From Carnegiea gigantea (taxonomy: Eukaryota; Streptophyta; Magnoliopsida; Caryophyllales; Cactaceae), in contig JAKOGI010000351.1 of NCBI GenBank assembly GCA_029747015.1, positions 253,501-317,500 of the forward strand: DNA of 64,000 nucleotides, given 5' to 3'. Below are positions 44,463 to 57,157 of the stretch, piece by piece. Position numbers and translations under genes: made by a program. Each line of letters opens with the position of its first letter. Position 1 is the stretch's first letter. Below the pieces are notes generated by a model. That model made no database searches. It was given only the letters and a program-made list of their open reading frames with translations, and was not told the DNA's origin.

Positions 44463-45958
44463 ATGCTATCAGAGCGAGGTTGCGCTGGGAAGGAGGGTTT
44501 GCAAGTTGTAAGAAAAGAATTGGAGTACAAGAACATGGGATGACGTCGGTAAAAGGCTCGAGCATTTCGATCGAGCCTTTTGAGGGCCGTGGTGATTTCA
44601 CCTTATGGGAACAACAGGTGAAAAGTTTGCTGACACGAGAAGGGATAATTAAGGCATTAACGGTGAAGACTTACAGGTCCGAGAAAATGACGGACTGTGA
44701 GTGGGTGGCACTCAGAGAAAAAGGCAAGCCAGAGAAGAAGACGATGGAGGAGGGGTAAGATTTAAAAGATATGGTGAGAAGTACAATGCTGTTGTGTCTT
44801 GCAAATAACACTCTTTGGGAAGTTCTTGGCTTAATAGACCTGGTAGACATTTGGGGCAAATTGGAGATCCTGTATAAGTAAAAATTATAGACAAGTAGGC
44901 GATCCTTGAAGAAACGATAGTTTGGTCTCCAAGTGAGGAAGAAGCGGACTTCAATCAATATCCAGACGAGTTCAACAAGATTAAAGCGGAGTTGGGTTCT
45001 CTAGAGGTAAAGATTTAAGAAGAAGACAAAGCTCTGCTTTTGTTGGCTTCGCTGCCTTCATCTTTTGATAAAACGGTTACAACTCTTCTATTTTGAAAAG
45101 AGACCTTGGGACTTGATGAGGTGGCTACTGCTTTGTTGATGAATGAGACTCGGTAGGGCAACAACGGATTCTCAAATGATGGTCAGGTGGCGATGGTTAC
45201 AAAAGAGTCTAGTTGGAGACGAGGACGGTCAAGAGAGAAGGAGGAAGGGTCCTAATGTTCAAGATCAACTAGTTTGAAGTTTAAATGCTACTACTGTGGC
45301 GAGGTAGCTCACATGAAAAGCAATTGCTAAAAGAGAAAGAAGGATCTAAGAGATGAGAAGCCATCAGTAGTAGGAGTTGCAGAAGGTTCGCACCTAGGTG
45401 TTGGAGGTGTCATATTTCTAGCATTTGCTGAAAGTCCGGGAAGCCAGACTGGATATTAGACTATGACTGTTTGTTTCACATGTCCTTAGTCAGAGAGCAC
45501 TTTGATACATGTCAGCCTAGTGTAATAGGTGCTATAAACATGGCAAATGGTACACAAAGCCAAATTACTGGGGCAGGAATAGCATGGATTCGCATGTTTG
45601 ATGGGGTAGTGCGGATAGTAACCAGGGCTAGGCATGTGCCAGGTCTAAATAGAACTCTAATTGCTTTGGGGAGTTTGCATTTGAAAGGCTAACGGTATTT
45701 ATCTCATGGTGGAGTTTTGAATGTCTCCAAAAGAGTTGTGCTAGCCCTAAAAGGAGAAATGCCTAGAGGTTTATGCAGACTTGTAAGGAATGTGCAGACG
45801 GGTGGAGCTGTAGGGAGAATTACTATAAGTGGCTCAAGCGAAGGACAAGTAGCAAGGAGGAAGTGGGTGACGTTTATTTCTTCAGCTAAAGGTTGTGCTG
45901 ACCTTAGCAGATCGAGCTAGGTGAAGTTGTCGGCATTTGTTTCTATTAAGGTGGAGAT
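44463..45958 (+). pseudogene. T unit 9: gag-protease remnant, sister of unit 10
   Basis: gag start frame 44444-44758 contains the rare Leu-Trp-Glu-Gln-Gln (others Trp-Gln-Gln-Gln). The Lys-Thr-Val change before Thr-Thr, a TGA near 45092 and the D-Y-D protease motif are shared with unit 10. CCHC near 45288-45329 is followed by a stop. Last block 45717-45920. Confidence 0.88.
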
Positions 45959-46484
45959 TGATAGGAATGATTAAAATAAGTAGAAGCAATGGAAAAAAAA
46001 AGGAAAAGGCAGAGGAAGTTAAAAATAAGAGGAAGGTAAAACTAGGAAAAAATTTTGGTAGCATAAAGAATGTTTCAAAACGTTAATTTAGGGGAAGGTT
46101 AAGAAAAACGTGCACTTAGGCGTAGATTTTTCTTTGGCAAAAATGTTCCTGATTTCCTACAAATAGGAGTATTGTTTTCATTTGGAAGAACCCACACAAA
46201 GGAGCTAAACAAGACACCACCATAGAAATACCAAGAGGGAACTTGGTGAGCGCGGGTGAGTGTAGTGAGCAACTCGTAATTGGTTATTGGAACACGCATC
46301 CGGGTAAGGGATGTGGGAAGGATCTGTTTATAGGTGTTGGTAGTTAATACTTGTAAACAGTGAGTGTTGTTTGTATGTTGTCCACGAGTAGCGAAAATAG
46401 AATCTCAAAATCCTCTTGTGCCGATTTGATCTATTTTATCACGCTCTTGATAATTTTCAGATCTTATGCATTTAAAACCCAACA
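45959..46484 (+). repeat. T LTR (526 bp, type I, long class)
   Basis: Starts TGATAGGAATGAT, ends CCCAACA. Shares the AAACTAGG change with the next LTR. Confidence 0.9.
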
Positions 46485-47971
46485 ATGCTATTAGAGCGAG
46501 GTTACGCTAGGGAGGACTGTTTGTAAGTGGTAAGAAAAAAATTGGAGTACAAGAACATGGGATGACGTCGGTAAAAGGCTCGAGCATTTCGATCGAACCT
46601 TTTGAGGGCCGTGGTGATTTCACCTTATGGGAACAACAGGTGAAAAGTTTGCTGACACGAGAAGGGATAATTAAGGCGTTGACAGTGAAGACTTGCAGGA
46701 TCGAGAAAATGACGGACTATGAGTGGGTGGCACTCAGGGAAAAAGGCAAGCCAGAGAAGACGACGATGGGGGAGGGGTAAGATTTAAAAGATATGGTGAC
46801 AAGTACAATGCTGTTGTGTCTTGCAAATAACACTCTTTGGGAAGTTCTTGGCTTAATAGACCCGGTAGACATTTGGGGCAAATTGGAGATCCTGCATAAG
46901 TAAAAATTGTAGACAAGTAGGCGATCCTTGAAGAAACAACAGCTTGGTCTCCAAGTGAGTGAAGAAGCGTACTTCAATCAATATCCATACGAGTTCAACA
47001 AGATTAAAGCGGAGTTGGATTCTCTAGAGGTAAAGATTTAAGAAGAAGACAAAGCTCTGCTTTTGTTGGCTTCGCTGCATTCATCTTTTGATAAAACGGT
47101 TACAACTCTTCTATTTTGAAAAGAGACCTTGGGACCTTATGAGGTGGTCACTGCTTTGTTGATGAATGAGACTCGGTGGAGCAATAACGGATTCTCAAAT
47201 GATGGTAAGGTGGCGATGGTTACAAAAGAGTCAAGGACGGTCAAGAGAGAAGGAGGAAGGGTCCTAATGTTCAAGATCAACTAGTCTAAAGTTTAAATGC
47301 TACTACTATAGTGAGGTAGCTCACATGAAAAGCAATTGCCCGAAGAGAAAGAAGGATCTGAGAGATGAGAAGCCATCAGTAGTAGGAGTTGCAGAAGGTT
47401 CGCATCTAGGTGTTGGAGGTGTCATATTTCTAGCATTTGCTGAAAGTCCAGGAAAGCCAGACTGGATATTAGACTATGACTGTTTGTTTCACATGTCTTT
47501 AGTCAGAGAGCACTTTGATATATGTCAGCCTAGTGTAATAGGTGCTATAAAGATGGAAAATGGTACACAAAGCCAAATTGCTGGGGCAGGAATAGCATGG
47601 ATTCGCATGTTTGATGGGGTAGTGCGGATAGTAACCAGGGCTAGGCGTGTGCCAGGTCTAAATAGAACTCTAATTGCTTTGAGGAGTTTGCATTTGAAAG
47701 GCTAACGGTATTTATCTCACGGTGGAGTTTTGAATGTCTCCAAAAGAGTTGTGCTAGCCCTAAAAGGAGAAATGTCTAGAGGTTTATGCAGACTTGTAAG
47801 GAATGTGCAGACGGGTGGAGCTGTAGGGAGAATTACTACAAGTGACTCAAGCGAAGGACAAGTAGCAAGGACGAAGCGGGTGACGTTTGTTTCTTCAGCT
47901 AAAGGTTGTGATGACCTTAGCGGATCGAGCTAGGTGAAGTTATCGACGTTCATTTCTATTAAGGTGGAGAT
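46485..47971 (+). pseudogene. T unit 10: gag-protease remnant, sister of unit 9, lacks shared stop 2
   Basis: gag start frame 46562-46780. At shared stop 2 (near 46940) the codon is CAG, the sense state. The knuckle region near 47298 lost its second Cys (TGT to TAT). Protease frame 47325-47705 with D-Y-D; last block 47730-47933. Very similar to unit 9 along most of its length. Confidence 0.88.
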
Positions 47972-48497
47972 TGTTGAGAATGATAAAAATAAGTAGAAGC
48001 AATGAAAAAAAAAAGGAAAAGACAGAGGAAGTTAAAAATAAGAGGAAGTTAAAACTAGGAAAAAATTTTGGTAACATAAAGAATGTTTCAAAACTTTAAT
48101 TTAGGGGAAGGTTAACAGAAACGTGCACTTAGGCGTAGATTTTTCTTTGGTAAAAATGTTCCCGATTTCCTACAAATAGGAGTATTATTTTCATTTGGAA
48201 GAACCCACACAAAGGAGCTAAACAAGACACCACCATAGAAATACCTAGAGGGACCTTGGTGAGTGTGGGTGAGTGTAGTGAGCAACTCGTAATTGGTTAC
48301 GGGTACACATATCCGAGTAAGGGATGTGGGAAGGATCTGTTTATAGATGTTGGTGGTTAATACTTGTAAACAGTGAGCGTTGTTTGCATGTTGTCCACGA
48401 ATAGCGAAAATAGAATCTCAAAATCCTCTTGAGCCGATTTGATCTATTTTATCACACTCTTGATAATTTTCAGATCTTATGCATTTAAAACCCAACA
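47972..48497 (+). repeat. T LTR (526 bp, type I, long class)
   Basis: TGTTGAG to CCCAACA; close to the LTR at 45959. Confidence 0.92.
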
Positions 48498-49994
48498 ATG
48501 CTATTAGAGGGAGGTTACGCTAGGGAGGACTGTTTGTAAGTGGTAAGAAAAAAATTGGAGTACAAGAACATGGGATGGCGTCTGTCAAAGACTCGAGCAT
48601 TTCAATCGAACCTTTTGGTGGCCATGGTGATTTCACCTTGTGGCAGCAACAGGTGAAAAGTTTGCTGACACGAGAAGGGACAATTAAGGTATTGAAGGTG
48701 ATGACTAATAGGACCGAGAAAATAATGGGCGGTGAGTGGGTGGCACTCAGGGAAAAAGGCAAGCTAGAGAAGAAGACGATGGAGGAGGGGTAAGATTTAA
48801 CAGACATCGTGACAAGTACAATACTGTTGTGCCTTGCAAATAACACTCTTCGGGAAGTTCTTGGCTTAATAGACCCGGTAGACATTTGAGGCGAATTGTA
48901 GATCCTTTATAAGTCAAAATTGTAGACAAGTAGGCGATCCTTGAAGAAACGATAGTTTGGTCTCCAAGTGAGGGAAGAAGCGGACTTCAATCAATATCCA
49001 GACGAGTTCAACAAGATAAAAGTGGAGTTGGATTCTCTAGAGGTAAAGATTTAAGAAGAAGACAAAGCTCCCCTTTTGTTGGCTTTGCTGCCTTCATCTC
49101 TTGATAATATGGTTACAACTCTTCTGTTTGGAAAAGAGACCTTGGGACTTGATGAGGTGGTTGCTGCTTTGTTCATGAATGAGACTCGATGAGGCAACGA
49201 CGGATTCTCAAATGATGGTCAGGTCTCGATGGTTATAAAAGAGTCTAGTTGGAGACGAGGACGGTTAAACGAGAAAGAGGAAGGGTCTTAATGTTCAAGA
49301 TCAACTAGTCGGAAGTTTAAATGCTACTACTGTGGTAAGAAAGCTCACATAAAAAGCAATTGCCCGAAGGGAAAGAAGGATCTAAGAGATGAGAAGCCAT
49401 TAGTAGTAGGAGTTGCAGAGGGTTCACACCTAGGTGATGGAGCTGTCGTATTGCTAGCAACTGCTGAAAGTCCAGGAAAGTCAGACTGGATATTAGAATA
49501 TGACTGTTCGTTTCACATGTCTTTAGTTAGAGAGCACTTTGATACATGTCAGCCTAGTGCAATAGGCACTATAAACATGGAAAATGGTACATAAAGCCAA
49601 ATTCCTGGGCAAGAATAGCATGGATTCGCATGTTTGATGGGGTAGTGCGGATAGTAACTGGGGCTAGGCGTGTGCCAGGTCTAAATAGAAGTTTAATTGC
49701 TTTGGGGAGTTTGGATTTGAAAGGCTAACGGTATTAATCTCACGGTGGAGTTTTGAATGTCCCCAAAGGAGTTCTGGCAGTCTTAAAAGGAGAAATGTCT
49801 AGAGGCTTATGCTGACTTGTAGGGAATGTACGGACGGGTGGAGCTATAGGGAGAATTGCTACAAGTGACTCAAGCGAAGGACAAGTAGCAAGGAAGAAGT
49901 GGGTGACGTTCGTTTCTTCAGCTAAAGGTTGTGATGACCTTAGCGGATTGAGCTAGGTGAAGTCATCGGCATTTATTTCTATTAAGGTAGAGAT
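48498..49994 (+). pseudogene. T unit 11: gag-protease remnant
   Basis: Its first about 60 bp match unit 10 (GGTTACGCTAGGGAGGACTG), then it diverges. gag start frame 48575-48793. CCHC near 49320-49362. Protease motif E-Y-D; no long frame after it because of a one-base loss near 49605. The last block is broken by a stop near 49813. Confidence 0.87.
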
Positions 49995-50071
49995 TGTTGA
50001 GAATGATAAAAATAAGTAGAAGCAATGAAAAAGAAAAGGAAAAGACAGAGGAAGTTAAAAATAAGAAGAAG
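49995..50071 (+). repeat. T LTR, 5' fragment (77 bp) ending in a rearrangement
   Basis: TGTTGAG start and A-rich first part, then cut at about 50071 within AGAAGAAGTT. Confidence 0.85.
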
Positions 50072-50542
50072 TTTTGAATGTCTCCAAAGGAGTCGTTAGC
50101 CACGTGTAATAGGCGCTGTAAACATGGCAAATGGTACACAAACCTGGATTGCTGGGTTGGGAACGGCATGGATTTGCATGTTTGATGGGGTAGTGTGGAC
50201 ATTAACTGGGGTTAGGCGTGTGCCATGTCTAAATAGAAGTCTAGTTGCTTTGGGGACTTTGCATTGGAAAGGCTAACGGTATTTGTCTCACAGTGGAGTT
50301 TTGAATGTCTCCAAAGTAGTTGTGGTAGTCCTAAAAGAAGAAATGCGTATAGGCTTGTACAAACTTGTAGGGAATGTATAGACGGGTGGAGCTATAAGGA
50401 AAATTGCTGCAAGTGACTCAAGCGAAGGACAAGTAGCAAGGAGGAAGCGGGTGACGTTTGTTTCTTTGGCTAAAGGTTGTGATGACCTTAGCGGATCGAG
50501 CTAGGTGAAGTCATCGACATTTATTTCCATTAAGGTGGAGAT
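50072..50542 (+). pseudogene. T unit 12: truncated, 3' protease part only
   Basis: About 20 bp from the late 'gene-end' segment (TTTTGAATGTCTCCAAAGG) sit between the LTR fragment and the protease region, which starts near 50094 at the Gln-Pro-Ser-Val-Ile-Gly position. gag, knuckle and protease active site are all missing. The last block follows normally to the purine tract. Confidence 0.85.
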
Positions 50543-51102
50543 TGTTGAGAATGATAAAAATAAGTAGAAGCAATGAAAAAAAAAAGGGAAAAGGCAGAGG
50601 AAGTTAAAAGTAAGAGGAGGCTCTAGCAAGGAAAAAGTTTCGGTAACATCAAGAATGTTTCAAAACTTTAATTTAGAGGAAGGTTAATGTTTCAAAACTT
50701 TAATTTAGAGGAAGGTTAAGAGAAACGTGCACTTAGGCATAGATTTTTCTTTGCAACAAATGTTCCTAAATTCCTACAAATGAGAGCATTGTTTTCATTT
50801 GGAAGAACCCACACAAAGGAGCTAAACAAAACACCACCATAGAAAATACCAAGAGGGAGTTTAGTGAGCATGGATGAGTGTACTGAGCAACCCGTAATAA
50901 GTTATGGTAAAACATATCCAGGCAAAGGATGTGGGAAGGATCTGTTTAGAGGTGTTGGTAGTTAATACTTGTAAACAGTGAGCGTTGTTTGTATATTGTC
51001 CACGAATAGTGAAAATATAAGCTCAAAATCCTCTTGCATCGATTTTATCTATTTTATCACGCTCTATATAATTTTCAGATCAGATGCGTGTAAGACCCAA
51101 TA
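50543..51102 (+). repeat. T LTR (560 bp) with internal 33-bp duplication
   Basis: TGTTGAG to CCCAATA. ATGTTTCAAAACTTTAATTT plus the following 13 bp occurs twice in tandem at about 50654-50719. Type I tail. Confidence 0.9.
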
Positions 51103-52601
51103 ATGCTATCAGAGCAAGGTCGCACTGGGAAGGAGGGTTTGTAAGTGGTGAGAAAAAAAAATTGGAGTGCAAGAACATGGGTTGACGTCGGTAAAAGACT
51201 CGAGCATTTCGATCGAACCTTTTGATGGTCGTGGTGATTTCACCTTGTGTTAACAACAGGTGAAAAGTTTGCTGATACGAGAAGGAACGATTAAGACGTT
51301 GAAGGTGAAGACTTACAGGATCGAAAAAATAATGGACTATGAGTGGGTGGCACTCAGGGAAAAAGGCAAACCAGAGAAGAAGACGATGGAGGAGGGGTAA
51401 GATTTGAAAAGCATGGTGACAAGTACAGTATTGTTGTGTCGTGCAAATGACACTATTTGGGAAGTTCTTGGCTTAATAGACCCGGTAGACATTTGGGGCA
51501 AATTGGAGATCCTGTATAAGCAAAAATTGTATACAAGTAGGCGATCCTTAAAGAAACGACAGTTTGGTCTCCAAGTGAGGGAAGAAGCGGACTTCAATTA
51601 ATATCGAAACGAGTTCAACAAGATAACAGTGGAGTTGGATTCTCTAGAGGTAAAGATTGAAAAAGAAGACAAAGCTTTGCTTTTATTAGCCACGCCGCCT
51701 TTATCTTTTGATGATATGGTTACAACTCTTCCGTTTGGAAAAGAGACCTTGGGAGTTGATGAGGTGGTTACTGCTTGGTTGATGAATGAGACTCGGTGGG
51801 GCAACAGCGGACTCTCAAATGATGGTCGGGTGGTGATGGTTACATAAGAGTCTAGTTGGAGACGAGGATGGTCAAGAGAGAAGGAGGAAGGGTCGTAATG
51901 TTCAAGATCAACTAGTCGGAAGTTTAAATGCTACTACTGTGGTGATAAAGCTCACATGAAAAGCAATTATATGAAGGGAAAGAAGGAACTGAGAGATGAG
52001 AAGCCATCAGTAGTAGGAGTTACAGAAGGTCCGCACCTAGGTGATAGAGGTGTCGTATTTCTAGCAACCGCTGAAAGTCCAGGAAAGTCATACTGGATAT
52101 TAGAATATGACTGTTCGTTTTACATGTCTTGAGTTAGAGAGCACTTTGATACATGTCAGCCATGTGTAATAGGTACTGTAAACATGGTAAATGGCACACA
52201 AACCCGGATTACTGGGGTGGGAACAGCATGGATTCGCATGTTTGTTGGGGTGGTGCAGACAGTGACTGGGGTTAGGCGTGTGCCAGGCCTAAATAGAAGT
52301 CTAATTCCTTTGGGGACTTTGGATTCGAAAGGCTACGGTATTTGTCTCACGGTGGAGTTTTGAATGTCTCCAAAGGAGTTGCGGTAGTCCTAAAAGGAGA
52401 AATGTCTAAAGGCTTGTACAAACTTGAAGGGAATGTACAGGCAGGTGGAGCTATAGGGAGAATTGCTACGAGTGACTCAAGCGAAGGACAAGTAGCAAGG
52501 AGGAAGTAGGTGACATTTGTTTCCTAAGCTAAAGCCTGTAATGACCTTACTGGATCGAGCTAAGTGAAGTCGTCGACAGTTTCTTCTATTAAGGTGGCGA
52601 T
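51103..52601 (+). pseudogene. T unit 13: gag-protease remnant, lacks shared stop 2
   Basis: CAG at shared stop 2 (near 51559) lets 51404-51601 read through into the next block. The next frame, 51629-51847, covers the rest of gag. CCHC near 51927-51968. Protease motif E-Y-D, then a TGA near 52131. The last block is broken near 52506. Confidence 0.87.
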
Positions 52602-53118
52602 TGTTGAGAATGATAAAAGTCAGCAGAAAGAATGAAAAAAAAAAAGGAAAAGACATAGCAAGTTAAAATCAGGAAAAAGTTTTGGTAACATAAAGATCAT
52701 TTGAAAACTTTGATTTAGGGGAGGGGTAAGAGGAACGTGGACTTAGGCGTGGATTTTTCTTTAGCAACAAATGTTCTTGAATTCCCATAAATAGGAGTGT
52801 TGTTTTCATTTAGAAGAACCCACACAAAGGAGCTAAACAAAACCCCACCATAGAAAATACCAAGAGGGAGCTTGGTGAGAGTAGGTGAGTGTAGCGAGCA
52901 ACTGGTAATTGGTTACGGGAAAACACATCCGGGTAGAGGATGTGGGAAGGATCTGTTTCCAGGTGTTGGTAGTTATACTTGTAAACAGCGAGAATTGTTT
53001 GTATATTGTCCACGAATAGTGAAAATATAATTTTTCTCTCAAAAGCCTCTTGTGTTAGTTTTATCTATTTTATCACGTTCTTGACAATTTTCAGATCCTA
53101 CGCGTGTAAAACCCAACA
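52602..53118 (+). repeat. T LTR (517 bp, type II)
   Basis: TGTTGAG to CCCAACA. Type II tail (CAGCGAGAATTG). Primer site TGGTATCAGAGC, an exact match to the standard tRNA-iMet site. Confidence 0.92.
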
Positions 53119-54612
53119 ATGGTATCAGAGCGAGATTGCACTGGGAAGGAGGGTTTGTAAGTGGTAATAAAAAAATTGGAGTACAAGAATATGGGATGAC
53201 ATCGATAAAAGACTCGAGCATTTTGATCGAACCTTTTGATGGTCATGGTGATTTCACCTTGTGGCAACAACAGGTGAAAAGTTTGCTGACACGGGAAGGG
53301 ACAATTAAGGCATTAAAGGTGAAGACTTGCAGGACCAAGAAAATGACGGACGGTGAGTGGGTGGCACTCCGGGAAAAAGGCAAGCCAGAGAAGAAGACGA
53401 TGGAGGAGGGATGAGATTTGAAAGACATGGTAACAAGTACAATATTATTGTGTCTTGCAAATAACACCCGTCGAGAAGTTCACGGCTTAATTGACCCTGT
53501 AGATGTTTGGGGCAAATTGGAGATCCGGTATATGTCAAAACTGTAGACAAGTGGGCGGTCCTTAAAGAAACGATAGCTTGGTCTCCAAGTGAGGGAGCAA
53601 GGGGAGTTCAATCAATATCCAGACGAGTTCAACAAGATAATAGTGGAGTTGGATTCTATAGGGGTAAAGATTAAAGAAGAAGACAAAGCTTTGGTTTTGT
53701 TGGCCTTGCTGCCTTCATTTTTGATGATATGGTTACAACTCTTCCATTTAGAAAAGAGACCTTAGGACTTGATAAGATGGTTACTGCTTTCTTGATGAAT
53801 GGGACTCGGTAGGGCAACAACGGATTTTCAAATGATGGCTAGGTGGCGATGGTTACAAAAGAGTCTAGTTAGAGACAAGGTGGTCAAGAGAGAAGGTGGA
53901 AGGGTCCTAATGTTCATGATCAACTAGTCGGAGGTTTAAATGCTACTACTGTGGTGAGGGAGGCCACATGAAAAGCAATTGTACGAAGAGAAAAAAGGAC
54001 CTGAGAGATGAGAAGCCATTAGTAGTAGGAGTTGCAGAAGGTTCGCACCTAGGTGACGGAGGTGTCGTGTTCCTAGCAACTGCTGAAAGTCCAAGAAAGT
54101 CAGACTGGATATTAGACTATGACTGTTCGTTTCACATGTCTTTAATTAGAGAGCACTTTGATACATGCCAGCCAAGTGTAATAGGTACTGTAAACATGGG
54201 GAATGGTACACAAACCTGAATTGCAGGGTGGGAACAGCATGGATTCGCATGTTTGATGGGGCAGTGTGGACAGTAACTAGGGTTAGGTATATGCCAGGTC
54301 TAAATAGAAGTCTAGTTGCTTTAGGGACTTTGGATTGGAAAGGCTAACGGTATTTGTCTCACGGTGGAGTTTTGAATGTCTCCAAGGAGTTGTGGTAGTC
54401 CTAAAAGGAGAAATGCCCAAAGGCTTGTGCAGACTTGTAGGGAATGTGCAGACAGGTGGAGCTGTAGGGAGAATTGTTGTAAGTGACTCAAGCGAAGGAC
54501 AAGTAGCAAGGAGGAAGCGGGTGACGTTTGTTTCTTCGGCTAAAGGTTGTGATGACCTTAGCGGATCGAGCTAGGTGAAGTCGTCGGCATTTATTTCTAT
54601 TAAGGCGAAGAT
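53119..54612 (+). pseudogene. T unit 14: gag-protease remnant
   Basis: gag start frame 53136-53414; here shared stop 1 is TGA. CCHC near 53939-53980. Protease frame 53968-54219 with D-Y-D. Its 3' half (from about 54120) is closely related to that of unit 15, while its 5' half is not. Confidence 0.88.
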
Positions 54613-55131
54613 TGTTGAGAATGATACGAATAAGTAGAAGCAATGGAAAAAAAAAGGGAAAAGACAGAGAAAGTTAAAAATAAGGGGAAGTTATAGCAAG
54701 GAATAAGTTTTGGTAACATAAAGAATGTTTCAAAACGTTAATTTAGGGGAAGGTTAAGAGAAACATGCGCTTAGGCGTAGATTTTTCTTTTGCAACAAAT
54801 GTTCCTGAATTCCTGCAAATAGGAGTATTGTTTTCATTTGGAAGAACCCACACGAAGGAGCTAAATGAGATATCACCATAGAAAATACCAAGGGGCAGTT
54901 TGGTGAGTGTAGCGAGCAACTCGTAATTAGTTACGGGAAAACACATCCGGGTAAAGGATGTGGGAGGGATTTGTTTATAGGTGTTGGTAGTTAATACTTG
55001 CAAACATTGAGTGTTGTTTGTGTATTATCCACGAATAGTGAAAATATAATTTCAAAATCCTCCTATGTCGATTTTATCTATTTTATCACGCTCCTGATAA
55101 TTTTCAGATCTTATGCGTTTAAAACCCAACA
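54613..55131 (+). repeat. T LTR (519 bp, type I)
   Basis: TGTTGAG to CCCAACA. Shares many private changes (ATGCGCTTAGGC, CTTGCAAACATTGAG) with the LTR at 56629. Confidence 0.92.
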
Positions 55132-56628
55132 ATGCTATCAGAGCGCGGTTATGCGGGGAAGGAGGGTTTGTAAGTGGCAAGAAAAAATTTGGAGTATGAG
55201 GACATGGGATGACGTCAGTAAAAGACTCGAGCATTTTGATCAAACCTTGTAATGGTCGTGGTGATTTCACCTTGTGGCAATAACAGGTGAAAAGTTTGCT
55301 GACACAAGAAGGGACAATTAAGGCGTTAAAGGTGAGGACTTACAGGACCGAGAAAATGATGGACGATAAGTGGATGGCACTCAGGGAAAAAGGCAAGCCA
55401 GTGAAGAAGACGATGGATGAGGGGTAAGATTTGAAAGACATGGTGACAAGTGCAATATTGTTGTGTCTTGCAAATAACACTCTTCGGGAAGTTCTTGGCT
55501 TAATAGACCCGGTAGATATTTTGGGGCAAATTGGAGATCCTGTATAAGTCAAAATTGTAGACAAGTAGGTGATCCGTAATGAAACGATAGTTTAGTCTCC
55601 AAGCGAGGGAGGAAGCGGACTTCAATCAATATCCAGACGAGTTTAATAAGATAACAGTGGTGTTGGATTCTCTAGAGGTAAAGATTGAAGAAGAAGACAA
55701 AGCTTTGCTTTTATTGGCCTCGCTGCCTTCATCTTTTGATGATATGGTTACAACTCTTCTGTTTGGAAAAGAGACCCTGGGACTTGATAAGGTGGTTACC
55801 GCTTTGTTGATGAATGAGACTCGGTGGGGCAACAACGGATTCTCAAATAATGGTCAGGTGTTGATCGTTACAAAAGAGTCTAGTTAGAGATGAGGACAGT
55901 CAAGACAGAAGGAGGAAGGGTCCTAATGTTCAAGATCAACTAGTCAAAAGTTTAAATGCTACTATTGTGGTAAGGGAGCTTACATGAAATGCAATTGTCC
56001 AAAGAGAAAGAAGGACTTAGAGATGAGAAGCCATCAGTAGTAGGAGTTGCAGAGGGTTCGCACCTAGGTGATGGAGGTGTCGTATTTCTAGCAACTGCTG
56101 AAAGTCCAGGAAAGTCAGACTGGATATTAGACTATGACTGTTCGTTTCACATGTCTTTAGTTGGAGAGCACTTTGATACATGTCAGCCAAGTGTAATAGG
56201 TACTGTAAACATGGGAAATGGTACACAAACCTAAATTACGGGGTGGGAACAGCATCGATCCGCACGTTTGATGGAGTAGTGTGGACAGTAACTAGGGTTA
56301 GGTATGTGACCGGTCGAAATAGAAGTCTAGTTGCTTTGGGGACTTTGGATTGGAAAGGCTAACGGTATTTGTCTCGTGGTGGAGTTTTGAATGTCTCCAA
56401 AGGAGTTGTGGTAGTCCTAAAAGGAGAAATGCCCAAAGGCTTGTGCAGACTTGTAGGGAATGTACAGACAGGTGGAGCTGTAGGGAGAATTGTTGTAAGT
56501 GACTCAAGCGAAGGACAAGTAGCAAGGAGGAAGCGGGTGACGTTTGTTTCCTCGACTAAAGGTTGTGATGACCCAAGCGGATCGAGCTAGGTGAAGTCGT
56601 CGGCATTTATTTCTATTAAGGTGGAGAT
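55132..56628 (+). pseudogene. T unit 15: gag-protease remnant
   Basis: The 5' half shares private changes with unit 16 (Asp-Lys-Trp, Pro-Val-Lys-Lys-Thr-Met-Asp-Glu-Gly); the 3' half shares them with unit 14. gag C-terminal frame 55657-55887. The CCHC (near 55958-56000) has Ala-Tyr in place of Gly-His. Protease motif D-Y-D (55989-56234). Last block 56369-56590. Confidence 0.88.
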
Positions 56629-57157
56629 TGTTGAGAATGATAAGAATAAGTAGAAGCAATGGAAACAAAAAGGGAAAAGATAGAGAAAGTTAAAAATAAG
56701 GGGAAGTTATGGCAAGGAAAAAGTTTTGGTAACATAAAGAATGTTTCAAAATGTTAATTTAGGGGAAGGTTAAGAGAAACATGCGCTTAGGCATAGATTT
56801 TTCTTTTGCAACAAATGTTCCTGAATTCCTGCAAATAGGAGTATTGTTTTCATTTGGAAGAACCCACACGAAGGAGCTAAATGCGACATCACCACAGAAA
56901 ATACCAAGAGGGAGTTTGGAGAGCGTGGGTGAGTGTAGTGAGCAACTCGTAATTAGTTACGGGAAAACACATCCGGGTAAAGGATGTGGGAGGGATTTGT
57001 TTATAGGTGTTGGTAGTTAATACTTGCAAACATTGAGTGTTGTTTGTGTATTATCCACGAATAGTGAAAATATAATCTCAAAATCCTCCTATGTTGATTT
57101 TATCTATTTTATCACGCTCCTGATAATTTTTAGATCTTATGCTTTTAAAACCCAACA
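56629..57157 (+). repeat. T LTR (529 bp, type I, long class)
   Basis: TGTTGAG to CCCAACA; sister of the LTR at 54613. Confidence 0.92.

Noticed and set aside
54998..55252. Repeated Met-rich ORFs across T LTRs (for example 36292, 38289, 44329, 54998, 57024)
   Set aside because: They run through LTR ends and primer sites in a phase other than gag. They recur only because the unit recurs.
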